64,000 nucleotides of DNA, from NCBI GenBank assembly GCA_050747245.1, contig JBOGNO010000010.1, positions 62,001-126,000 of the forward strand, in the 5' to 3' direction. This DNA comes from JBOGNO01 sp050747245. GTDB lineage: Bacteria > Acidobacteriota > Terriglobia > Acidiferrales > UBA7541. Below the pieces are notes generated by a model, which saw only the letters and a list, made by a program, of their open reading frames with translations, had not been told where the DNA came from and made no database searches. Shown piece after piece: positions 16,564 through 27,096 of this stretch; position 1 is the stretch's first letter, and the number at the start of each line of letters is the position of its first letter. The position numbers and the translations under genes are program-made.

Positions 16564-17989
16564 GATGCGTCTCCACTTCCAATTGTATCAACTTGGTGGG
16601 ATAAACGGCCGTAAAGCAAGCATTGCAGAAATTCTTTTCGTCGTCGGCCCTGGCGGCGACGGCGGCGCGCATGTTTTCGAGCGAGAGATAGCCCAGGGAA
16701 TCGGCGCCGAGAAATCGGCAGATTTCCGGGAGAGACATGCGCGCGGCGATCAATTCCTCGCGCGTGGGAGTATCAATGCCGTAATAGCAGGGGGAAATGG
16801 TGGGCGGCGAGCTGATGCGCACATGGACTTCGGTGGCGCCTGCGTCGCGGACCATGCGCACGATTTTGCGGCTGGTGGTGCCGCGCACGATGGAATCGTC
16901 CACAAGAACGACGCGCTTGCCTTCAAAGGCTTCGCGCACCGGGTTGAGTTTCATCTTCACGCCGAAATCGCGAATGGACTGCGCGGGCTGGATGAATGTG
17001 CGGCCGATGTAATGATTGCGGATCAAACCCATGCGAAAGGGAATGCCCGACTCGGCGGCGTAACCAATAGCCGCGGGAACTCCGGAATCGGGAACGGGAA
17101 TGACCACATCCGCAGGGGCGGGATGTTCGCGCGCGAGCAGGCGGCCCAGGCGCTCGCGGCTTTCGTTGACGGATTTTCCGAAAATCACGCTGTCGGGGCG
17201 GGCGAAATAAACATGCTCGAAAATGCAGTACTGATGTTCTTTTTCCGGAGCGAAGCGAATGGATTCGAGCCCGGCTTTGGAGATACGCACCATTTCGCCC
17301 GGCTCCACTTCGCGGACGTAGGCGGCGCCGATGAGATCGAACGCGCAAGTTTCCGAAGCAACGACCCAGGCGTCGCCGAGGACGCCGAGATTCAGAGGGC
17401 GAAAGCCGCGCGGGTCGCGCACGGCGTAGAGTTCTTCGCGCGTGAGGACGAGCAGTGAATAGGCGCCTTCCACCTGGTTGAGCGCCTCGCTGAGCGCGGT
17501 TGCCAGACTGCGCGCGCCGCTACGCGCGACGAGATGGACGATGACCTCCGTGTCGCTGGAGGTTTGAAAGATGGACCCGCGGCGATCGAGCTTGCGGCGC
17601 CACTCGAGGGCGTTGGTGAGGTTGCCGTTGTGCGCGATTGCTAGCTTGCCCTTGTTGCAATCAATCACCACGGGCTGGGCATTCGTGAGCGTGGTATCGC
17701 CGGCGGTGGAATATCGCGTGTGGCCCATGGCCATCGCGCCGGGAAGACGCGAGATTACGCTGGGAGTGAAAATTTCCTGCACCTGGCCCATGCCTTTTTC
17801 GGCGTGGAGCTCTAAGCCATCCGAAGAAACAATCCCTGCGGATTCCTGTCCTCGGTGCTGCAGCGAATAGAGGCCGAGATACGTCAGCTTGGCGGCTTCT
17901 TCGTGGGCGAAGATGCCGAAGACGCCACATTCATCGTGGAAATGATCGTCGAGCAGATTTGTTGGTTGATTCACGCCATTCTCAGTCAT
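16553..17989 (-). CDS. purF: Amidophosphoribosyltransferase
   Basis: 478 aa from the ATG at 17989. First committed step of purine synthesis: PRPP plus glutamine to phosphoribosylamine. An N-terminal propeptide precedes Cys21 (DECGVFGIF), which becomes the N-terminal nucleophile after cleavage. The PRPP loop VVLVDDSIVRGTTSRKIV is present. Cysteines at the positions used by the B. subtilis-type 4Fe-4S cluster are kept (HQYCIFEHVYFARPD, PCYYGIDT, NFCNACFT), so an iron-sulfur form is expected. Its start overlaps the end of the small membrane gene by 8 bp. Confidence 0.96.
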   Translation of the reverse strand: MTENGVNQPTNLLDDHFHDECGVFGIFAHEEAAKLTYLGLYSLQHRGQESAGIVSSDGLELHAEKGMGQVQEIFTPSVISRLPGAMAMGHTRYSTAGDTTLTNAQPVVIDCNKGKLAIAHNGNLTNALEWRRKLDRRGSIFQTSSDTEVIVHLVARSGARSLATALSEALNQVEGAYSLLVLTREELYAVRDPRGFRPLNLGVLGDAWVVASETCAFDLIGAAYVREVEPGEMVRISKAGLESIRFAPEKEHQYCIFEHVYFARPDSVIFGKSVNESRERLGRLLAREHPAPADVVIPVPDSGVPAAIGYAAESGIPFRMGLIRNHYIGRTFIQPAQSIRDFGVKMKLNPVREAFEGKRVVLVDDSIVRGTTSRKIVRMVRDAGATEVHVRISSPPTISPCYYGIDTPTREELIAARMSLPEICRFLGADSLGYLSLENMRAAVAARADDEKNFCNACFTAVYPTKLIQLEVETHRDC

Positions 17990-18388
17990 GAAACTGCACA
18001 CGTACCGACGGCAGCAAGAGCCAAACGATTATCGCGGCAGCAACGATCGATAGCGACACCGGTAACATTCCAAGATAGGCGTGGCCAAACGAAATCATTC
18101 CAGCGAGTTCAGCTAATATGCCAAGCACACAAAATACAATTGTCAGTATCTGGCCCCAGCGCCGCCACGTCCAGATTCCCCATGCGCATAGCAGCGCCGG
18201 GATCCATGCGATGAACTTGGCGGGAATATCAAAGCCAACCTCACCACGCCCCTCAATTAAGGGCACGCGTACTTGATGTAGTGACCTGAACAAGTTCGGG
18301 AACGATGGCACAGAAATCACCAACATCCACACGGCAAAAACTCCCAGGACCGCGAGAACCAACCAGTGTCCGACACGAACCATCGTGC

Positions 18389-18392
<4 letters not shown>
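17982..18392 (-). CDS. Four-helix membrane protein inserted between purL and purF
   Basis: 136 aa. Hydrophobic segments lie at about 9-29, 61-77, 82-101 and 108-126, with short polar loops. The start overlaps the purL stop (ATGA) and the end overlaps the purF start by 8 bp, so it is embedded in the operon and very likely translated with it. I do not recognise the family. A role in purine uptake or sensing is conceivable from context only. Confidence 0.7.
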
Positions 18393-20671
<2,279 letters not shown>

Positions 20672-20681
20672 GGTTGGCCAA

Positions 20682-22109
20682 TTACTCCGCGCGCGAGAAG
20701 TTGTACACCACTTCCCACATCAGACGCACGCCGTTGGTAAACGAATCCACGGGAATGCGCTCGTCATCTCCGTGTACGCGCGCCGTATCGGCATCTGTGA
20801 GCGCAAATGCGCCGATGCCGTAGCTGACGATGCCGCGCTGGCGGAAGAAATGAGAATCCGTGAATCCGGTTTCGATTTCCTGGGCTATTCCGGTATCGGG
20901 ATGCAGGCGCTTGACGGCCTGCTCGATGGCCGCGTAGAGCGGCGTATCGGTGGAAGAGGCCGTCGAAGCGAAATTCAAGACCACGTCCACGTGTATGGAA
21001 TCGTCGTGGATGACGCGGCGGACTTCGGCGACCCAGCGGTCAATCGTCCAGCCGGGAAGGATGCGGCAATCGAGGAGCGCGGAAGCGTCGGGCGGGATGA
21101 TGTTGATCTTCTTCGAGCCCTCGAGTCCGGTGATGGCGACGGTGTTCGTCAGCAGGGCGAGCACGCCCGGGCGCTGCTTGAGGTCGTCGTAGGCGCTGGA
21201 TTTTTTCACGTAGGCGCGAAGATTCAGGAAGCGGCTGTGCCAGGGCTCGGCTTCGAAGGCCGCATGGGAACGCAATGCCGCCTCGACCGGGGGCGTCACC
21301 TCAAGCGGTGGCCGATAATTACGGAGCCGCTCGAGAGCGGCGACCAGGCGGTTCACGGCCGAATCGGGGATGGGAATCGAGCCGTGGCCGGAGCGCCCCG
21401 TGGCCGTCAGCTTGAGCCATGCCGGTGTTTTTTCGGTGGGCCCAACGCCGTAGTAAAAAACGTGCCCGCTCGGATCCGCCGGAGAGGAAGCGCCTTCGTT
21501 CAAGAGAAATCCGGCGCCCTCAATCCACTCCGGATGATTTTTCACCACCCATCCCGCGCCGAAGTCTCCTCCCGCCTCTTCATCGGCGGTCCCGAGAAAA
21601 ATCACGTCACGGCGCAGCGGAACTTTTTGGCGGTGCAACTCGATAAACGATTCAAGCTCGGCGATGCCGAGGGATTTCATGTCAATCGAGCCGCGTCCCC
21701 ATATGTAGCCGTCCTTCTGCACGCCCGCGAAGGGATCAACGGTCCAGAATTCGCGCGTGACGGGAACCACATCCATGTGATTGAGCAGGATTAGGGCTGG
21801 CTCGGTGCCGCTGCCTTTCAGCCGCGCGACGATATTCCCGCGGCCGGGCGCGGACTCGGCCGTCTCGTACGGAATGCCCTCGGCATCGAATATTTTCTTG
21901 TACCACTCCACGGCGCCGACTTCGTTTCCCGGAGGGTTGGAGGTGTCCACGCGGATGTAATCGGATAGCTTTTCGATGGCATCCTGATTGATTGCCGGCC
22001 AATCGAGAGAGACATCCGTGCGCGAAGCGGAAAAATTGCGGGGCAAGACTAGAATTGCGAGTACAGGAACAAGCGACGCGAAAAGCAGCCGCGACAAACG
22101 GTTTTTCAT
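20682..22109 (-). CDS. Secreted M20-family metallopeptidase
   Basis: 475 aa from the ATG at 22109, which has GGGAG upstream. An N-terminal signal peptide or anchor (~1-24) is followed by the M20 catalytic domain. Di-zinc ligands are visible in LLNHMDVVPV, GRGSIDMKSLG and GTADEEAGGD, and a dimerisation domain contains TGRSGHGSIP. Family members are carboxypeptidase/aminoacylase-type enzymes. Lying between purQ and purL with 10-28 bp gaps, it would be co-expressed with purine genes although its product should be outside the cytoplasm. Confidence 0.92.
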   Translation of the reverse strand: MKNRLSRLLFASLVPVLAILVLPRNFSASRTDVSLDWPAINQDAIEKLSDYIRVDTSNPPGNEVGAVEWYKKIFDAEGIPYETAESAPGRGNIVARLKGSGTEPALILLNHMDVVPVTREFWTVDPFAGVQKDGYIWGRGSIDMKSLGIAELESFIELHRQKVPLRRDVIFLGTADEEAGGDFGAGWVVKNHPEWIEGAGFLLNEGASSPADPSGHVFYYGVGPTEKTPAWLKLTATGRSGHGSIPIPDSAVNRLVAALERLRNYRPPLEVTPPVEAALRSHAAFEAEPWHSRFLNLRAYVKKSSAYDDLKQRPGVLALLTNTVAITGLEGSKKINIIPPDASALLDCRILPGWTIDRWVAEVRRVIHDDSIHVDVVLNFASTASSTDTPLYAAIEQAVKRLHPDTGIAQEIETGFTDSHFFRQRGIVSYGIGAFALTDADTARVHGDDERIPVDSFTNGVRLMWEVVYNFSRAE

Positions 22110-22136
22110 TGGAACTCCCGGAGAGTGACTCACGAT

Positions 22137-22859
22137 TTACGCGGAAGCCGCCGTGTGCGTGACGAGGCTTTCCACCATGGACGCGAAAATTACCAGGCCG
22201 TCGGCGGAGCCCAGCGGCGCTTCGACGGCGCGCTCCGGATGCGGCATCAGGCCCATGACGTTGCGCTCGCGATTGGTGATTCCCGCGATTCCGTCGAGCG
22301 ATCCATTGGGATTTGATTCGCGGTCGTCTGCATTGCTAGCGCGGCCATCGGGCGAAGTGTAGCGAAACACGATCTGGTCGTTGCGCTTGAGTTCGGCGAG
22401 CGTGGCGGCATCGCAGAAATAATTTCCTTCCATGTGTGCGATGGGAATTTTCAGAATCTGGCCCTTTCGTGCCGCGCAAGTAAAAGGCGAATTCGTGGTC
22501 TCCACGTAGAGGTGCACCTGGCGGCAGAGAAAACGCAGCCCGCAATTGCGCAGCATCGCTCCCGGGAGCAGCCCCGCTTCGAGCAGGATCTGGAAACCGT
22601 TGCAAATTCCCAGGACCAGCCCGCCGCGGTGCGCGAATTTCTCCACGGCCTTCATCACCGGCGAAAATCGCGCGATCGCGCCCGTGCGCAGGTAATCGCC
22701 ATAAGCAAATCCGCCGGGAAGCACGATGGCATCGAAACCTGCGACGTTTTGCGACTGATGCCAGATGAAATCCACCGGTTGATGCAAAACTTCACCTATG
22801 GCGTGGCGCGCGTCGTCATCGCAATTCGAACCCGGGAAAACTACCACTCCGAATTTCAT
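22137..22859 (-). CDS. purQ: Phosphoribosylformylglycinamidine synthase, glutaminase subunit
   Basis: 240 aa class I glutamine amidotransferase that supplies ammonia to PurL. The nucleophile elbow is LGICNGFQIL and the catalytic His-Glu pair is in MPHPERAVE; the opening KFGVVVFPGSNCDDD is diagnostic. purS, normally just upstream, is not found in the 57 bp to glmU or anywhere else in the window. Confidence 0.96.
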   Translation of the reverse strand: MKFGVVVFPGSNCDDDARHAIGEVLHQPVDFIWHQSQNVAGFDAIVLPGGFAYGDYLRTGAIARFSPVMKAVEKFAHRGGLVLGICNGFQILLEAGLLPGAMLRNCGLRFLCRQVHLYVETTNSPFTCAARKGQILKIPIAHMEGNYFCDAATLAELKRNDQIVFRYTSPDGRASNADDRESNPNGSLDGIAGITNRERNVMGLMPHPERAVEAPLGSADGLVIFASMVESLVTHTAASA

Positions 22860-22916
22860 TCTGCAGTTTCTCCGGAGGAAATCTTACCACACCGCGAACG
22901 CTACATTCCGCGAGCC

Positions 22917-24446
22917 TCAGGAGCGAGTGTGCGCGGGTTTCTTCTTAGCGGAGGATTTGCGGTGCGGCGCTGCGGATTCGGGGCGCGCCGAGCCGTTTCC
23001 GGCAGGCGTAGCGGCGCGTTTCGCAGCGGGCTTAGGTTTCTGCTCCGCACGCGGGTTGGCAGCGATTTGCGCGCGGCGCGCGGCCGCCCAGCCGGGTTTG
23101 TTTTCGTGGCGCGCGCGGGCGATCCCCAGCGCATCGGCGGGAACATCCTGCGTAATCGTGGAACCGGCGGCGATATACGCGCCGTCGCCGACATTCACCG
23201 GGGCCACCAGTTCCGTGCCGCTGCCAACGAAGACGCGCTCGCCGATGGTGGTGGGGTTCTTGCGCACACCGTCGTAATTGCAGGTGATGGTTCCCGCGCC
23301 GATGTTCGTGCCGCGTCCGACCGTGGCATCGCCCAGATAGGTGAGGTGCATGGCCTTGACGCCTTCGCCAAGGACGCTCTTTTTTACCTCAACGAAATTG
23401 CCCACCCGCGCGCCTTCGCGAAGCCCCGCGCCATCGCGCAGGTGCGCGAAGGGCCCCACGGCGGTATTCGGCCCGAGCCAGCTCGAAGTAATCAGGCAGT
23501 GCTGCCTTACTTCCGCGCCGTCGGCGAGCGAGGAATCGATGAGCACGCTTCCCGTGCGCACGGCGCAGCCGCTGCCGATGCGCGTCGCTCCCAGCAGCTG
23601 CACGCACGGCTCAATCAGCGTGTCGCGGCCCACCTCCACCGCCGGATCAATCAGCACCGTTTCCGGGAGCTGGATCGTGACGCCCGCCTCCATCAATTCG
23701 GCCGCTTTGCTGCGGCGGAAGGCGCGGTCCACCTCGGCAAGTTCCGCGCGAGTATTGCAGCCCAGCACTTCGTGGGCGTTTTCGGCGACCTGCGCGAGAA
23801 CTTTTTCCTTGTGCTGATTGAGGAGCGCGATGGCGTCCGTGAGATAAATCTCTCGATGGGCGTTGTCGGGACGGGCTTTCGCGAGGCACGGCCAGAGCTT
23901 CTCCAGCGCGAAACAATAAATGCTGGAATTGATTTCGCGAATGGCGCGCTGTTTCGCGTCCGCGGATTTTTCCTCCACGATGGCTGCAACGCTGCCGTCT
24001 TTTTTCCGCACGATGCGGCCATAGCCGGTGGGATTCTCAATGAGGGCTGTAAGAATCGTGGCCGCGGCGCGTCCGGCGCGATGCGCGCGCACCAGAGCGC
24101 GCAGCGTTTCCGTGCGTATGAGTGGCGCATCGCCCGGAAGCACGAGCGCGGTTTTCGCGCGTTCACCGATGGCTTCGCGCGCCACCAGCATGGCGTGCCC
24201 CGTGCCGTTCTGCGGCTCCTGCACAACCGCATGCGCGCCGTGCGGCTCGATTTCCGCGGTTACTTCCGCGGCCTGGTGACCTACCACGACGAAGATCTTC
24301 GCCGCGCCCAGTGGCACACAGGCGCGCACCACATGCTCGATGAGCGAACGCCCCCCCGCGCGATGCAGCACCTTCGCGACGTCGGACTTCAGCCGCGTGC
24401 CTTTTCCGGCCGCCAGGATCACTACGACAGTGTCTTCGAGCGCCAT
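22917..24446 (-). CDS. glmU: Bifunctional GlcN-1-P acetyltransferase / GlcNAc-1-P uridylyltransferase
   Basis: 509 aa from the ATG at 24446 (an in-frame ATG at 24488 is possible but less family-like). The N-terminal uridylyltransferase opens VVVILAAGKGTRLKSDVAK. The C-terminal left-handed beta-helix acetyltransferase contains GRGTNIGAGTITCNYDG and PTTIGERVFVGSGTELVAP. Together they turn GlcN-1-P into UDP-GlcNAc, and glmM in the same window makes GlcN-1-P. About 60 extra residues at the C-terminus are rich in Ala, Lys, Arg and Pro and look disordered. It heads the leftward purine run. Confidence 0.96.
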   Translation of the reverse strand: MALEDTVVVILAAGKGTRLKSDVAKVLHRAGGRSLIEHVVRACVPLGAAKIFVVVGHQAAEVTAEIEPHGAHAVVQEPQNGTGHAMLVAREAIGERAKTALVLPGDAPLIRTETLRALVRAHRAGRAAATILTALIENPTGYGRIVRKKDGSVAAIVEEKSADAKQRAIREINSSIYCFALEKLWPCLAKARPDNAHREIYLTDAIALLNQHKEKVLAQVAENAHEVLGCNTRAELAEVDRAFRRSKAAELMEAGVTIQLPETVLIDPAVEVGRDTLIEPCVQLLGATRIGSGCAVRTGSVLIDSSLADGAEVRQHCLITSSWLGPNTAVGPFAHLRDGAGLREGARVGNFVEVKKSVLGEGVKAMHLTYLGDATVGRGTNIGAGTITCNYDGVRKNPTTIGERVFVGSGTELVAPVNVGDGAYIAAGSTITQDVPADALGIARARHENKPGWAAARRAQIAANPRAEQKPKPAAKRAATPAGNGSARPESAAPHRKSSAKKKPAHTRS

Positions 24447-24517
24447 AGACGGATTATTCTCCGCCCCGCGCCGCTGTTTGGCAATCATTCCTGCGAGTTG
24501 ACGTTCGAAGTTAGCCG

Positions 24518-25225
24518 CTAATTCGCCGCGGTCAGAAATACATCGTAGGCCAGCCGTCCGACCTTATTTCCGGTATTTGGATCGTGGGCATTCACTGTGG
24601 ACTCATAACGGAATGAGTTCCCGTATTGGTCGGTTCGTTTCGAGAGGTGGTGGTTCAGGCTGATGGAGTCAACCCCCACCTGCGAAAGTGTAAAGAGCTC
24701 GTCCGGCTGGGCAATGCCATCGTGGTTCAAGTCGACCCAAATGCGCAGCAACGAATACACCTTGTCCTGTGCGTCGATAACCCCGTCGCCGTTGCCGCCG
24801 TGGTCCGGCTGGTCGTAAACGGCCAGGGCCGCGAACCCGTTTAGGTGTCTTGAGGGGGGCTGTGGCGTGAAATTTCCAAAAAGCTCTTTGCCGCTATCAA
24901 TTACGCCATCATTGTCACGGTCAAACACCAGAAAGCCATTTTCTACGCTAGGCGCTGTCCACGCGATTTGGAACAGCCTGCCGGACCCCGTGATGTCAAA
25001 CTGTACCCCGTTCGTCGCACTCGTGAGAAAGAATCCCTGTCCACTGAGGTCTAGAATGATCGGGCTGCAATTTGGGGCGGGATCTCCGTTGGTCGGCGGA
25101 CACGTTGGATCGCTGCCGGGTGGGCAACAGTCTCCGCAGCTTTGCGCAATCACTGAGCCACTGCGACCGACGAACGACAAGCATGCCAAGGCGAGAACGA
25201 ATACCGCGTACGAAAGACATCTCAT
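24518..25225 (-). CDS. Secreted EF-hand-like calcium-binding protein
   Basis: 235 aa from the ATG at 25225 (GGGAGG upstream). A signal peptide (~1-27) is followed by a Cys/Pro-rich linker. A conserved module then begins SPIILDLSGQGFFLTSATNG and carries three Dx[DN]xDG loops: DRDNDGVID, GNGDGVID and DLNHDGIA. This module, ending in RTDQYGNSFRY and YDVFLT, recurs in secreted proteins of Acidobacteriota and related groups, but its role is not known to me. First of three adjacent exported proteins on this strand. Confidence 0.75.
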   Translation of the reverse strand: MRCLSYAVFVLALACLSFVGRSGSVIAQSCGDCCPPGSDPTCPPTNGDPAPNCSPIILDLSGQGFFLTSATNGVQFDITGSGRLFQIAWTAPSVENGFLVFDRDNDGVIDSGKELFGNFTPQPPSRHLNGFAALAVYDQPDHGGNGDGVIDAQDKVYSLLRIWVDLNHDGIAQPDELFTLSQVGVDSISLNHHLSKRTDQYGNSFRYESTVNAHDPNTGNKVGRLAYDVFLTAAN

Positions 25226-25318
25226 AACCGCCTCCCCTCGAACTAGCGAAATCCGGTGCCGAGGGCCTATGAAGCATGTACGAAACTCCCGGGCGGAAAG
25301 CGTTGGCTCTGACACCCC

Positions 25319-26476
25319 TCACCGTCGGAGCAACGGCGTGGGCAGCTTTGCTAGAAGATCCTTGGCATCCTTGGCCTCGTTGCTGCTGGGTGCCATGGTG
25401 GTACAACCTGTGAGCAGCGCCGCCGCGACCTGCTCGTGGCCGCGCGCGAAGTGCTTCTTGCCGGCCAGACAGGACAGCTTTGCACCCAGGGGATCGGCTT
25501 CCACTGCCTGCGACCACCACCGCTGGCCTCCCTCACCATCGCCGCCCAGAAAGGCCGCCTCTCCCAGGAGCCTAAGCGCGCGCGCATCCTTTATGCTCGC
25601 GCTATAAGGAATAGATTGAAGTCGGCTGCTGTCACCAGAGAGAACTCCAACATAAGCCGCTAGGGCCTGATAGGACGCATTATTCGGATCCATCCCCAAG
25701 ATGAAATCGCTATCCATCTTGGCCCGATGCAGGTTGCCGTACCGGGCATTTATCAAGGCTCGGTAAAACCGCGGCTCCGGATCGTCAGTCACATCCTGGG
25801 CGACATCCAAGTCGGCCATCCTGAGGTCAAAATCCGGCTTGGGGTTGGAATCGAGGAGATATTCGCTCTCGCTCATAGCGAGGCGGTATCGCCAGGAGGT
25901 CTGAACGGCCATCCCGGATTTGCGCGCGTCCGCATAAATGAGCGCTGCTTCCCCCTTCCAGCGCCACCAGTCACCGCGTGCGTAGTAGAGCTGCGAGGCC
26001 TGATAATGCGCAAAGGCCCTGACCTGATAGTCCTGGTTGTCACGAGCAATGGAGTCCAGAATGCTTATGGCACCAGGCAGGTCCCCGTGCACCGCCAGGT
26101 TCACCGCACGGTCAATCTCTCCATCGACCGGGGAGGGCAGAACCTTAAACTTCACACTTGAACGGACCGTTACGCCCACAGTCTTGACCTGCAATGAATA
26201 GGTGCCGGGCCGCAGATACGGTGTTGCCACCTCCAACTCGCCGTCACCTAGGAATCTCGTGTCACGCGCCTGAACACCGCCAAAATAGACAATTGCGTCG
26301 GGGGCAAAACCGATTCCGTGAATGTCTACAACACTTCCCGGTGTGGTTAATCCACTATCGGGCGTGACGCCTGCAACCTGGATCCCCCCAAGCCTCGTCG
26401 ATAAGGGCGCACCAGTGAGGCACATCAGGGCAGTTAGCGTAAGCATGCTCCTTCCATGGAATCGCTGACTCCTCAT
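25319..26476 (-). CDS. Exported protein with IPT/TIG domain and helical repeats
   Basis: 385 aa from the ATG at 26476, which has AAAGGAGA at good spacing. A signal peptide precedes an IPT/TIG immunoglobulin-like domain (~30-115: VAGVTPDSGLTTPGSVVDIHG, GIGFAPDAIVYFGG). The rest is helical with TPR-like spacing (for example HYQASQLYYARGDWWRW and FYRALINARYGNLHRAK). No catalytic signature. Surface or periplasmic protein-interaction role likely; function unknown. It lies 19 bp after the Cys-rich gene. Confidence 0.72.
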   Translation of the reverse strand: MRSQRFHGRSMLTLTALMCLTGAPLSTRLGGIQVAGVTPDSGLTTPGSVVDIHGIGFAPDAIVYFGGVQARDTRFLGDGELEVATPYLRPGTYSLQVKTVGVTVRSSVKFKVLPSPVDGEIDRAVNLAVHGDLPGAISILDSIARDNQDYQVRAFAHYQASQLYYARGDWWRWKGEAALIYADARKSGMAVQTSWRYRLAMSESEYLLDSNPKPDFDLRMADLDVAQDVTDDPEPRFYRALINARYGNLHRAKMDSDFILGMDPNNASYQALAAYVGVLSGDSSRLQSIPYSASIKDARALRLLGEAAFLGGDGEGGQRWWSQAVEADPLGAKLSCLAGKKHFARGHEQVAAALLTGCTTMAPSSNEAKDAKDLLAKLPTPLLRR

Positions 26477-26495
26477 GGTGCGTCTCCTTTGAGAG

Positions 26496-26912
26496 CTAGT
26501 AGCAAGGAGCTCCGTTCGGCGTCTTGCCACACTCCAAGAAATTTTGAGTGCCTACATTGGTATGGACATCACCGTAATCGTCGATGGCAGTCGTCGCTAT
26601 CTCAAAGGTGTGGCGATTGCAATCTGAAGCGGCGAATGCTCCATTCGACGTAGAGGTCACCGATTGGGGTGCCCCGGCGAGGCCACCGATCGTGATGGTG
26701 CAATTTGAAGGCGTAAACGTGCCATCGTAGTGCACAGGTGTACAGGAAAAGCTGCATGCATCGCTATAGGCGCTGACACTGTAGACGTCGTATGGACTAA
26801 CGCGAGACGGGCAAACCACGATGCCTCCCCCACCCTGTCCAGTCTGACTGATATTGCAGTCGCAAAGGTACTGCCCCATCGCAGCGGAGGTGCACGTCAA
26901 GAGAACCATCAC
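26496..26912 (-). CDS. Cys-rich secreted protein; amber codon interrupts the expected signal peptide
   Basis: 138 aa if translation begins at the ATG at 26912. A better start exists at ATG 26951, with AGGAGACC upstream, giving MSRRTK, then a TAG (26931-26933), then KWFLFAVMVLLTCTSAAMGQ. Together these make a textbook signal peptide with one stop at codon 7. The mature part has about ten cysteines (CDCN, CSFSC and others) and Ser/Thr/Gly-rich strands; family not recognised. Either the shorter signal from 26912 still exports it, or the gene is freshly broken, or the TAG is misread or a sequencing error. The neighbours on this strand are also exported proteins. Confidence 0.6.
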   Translation of the reverse strand: MMVLLTCTSAAMGQYLCDCNISQTGQGGGGIVVCPSRVSPYDVYSVSAYSDACSFSCTPVHYDGTFTPSNCTITIGGLAGAPQSVTSTSNGAFAASDCNRHTFEIATTAIDDYGDVHTNVGTQNFLECGKTPNGAPCY

Positions 26913-27096
26913 TGCAAAGAGGAACCACTTCTATTTTGTTCTGCGGGACATCTCTAGGTCTCCTCTCTCGACGCTCCCCGTGACCAACGCACCCGAGCCG
27001 ACTAGCAATCAGTAGGCGATCTGCTGCGACCTGCCGCTTTATATAGCTATTGGTAGTTACCTGTAAAGATATTTATGATAGCTTTACGTATCCTGA

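Noticed and set aside
22434..24521. 695-codon open frame antisense to glmU
   Set aside because: Mirror of GC-rich glmU codon bias; no homology or start signals.
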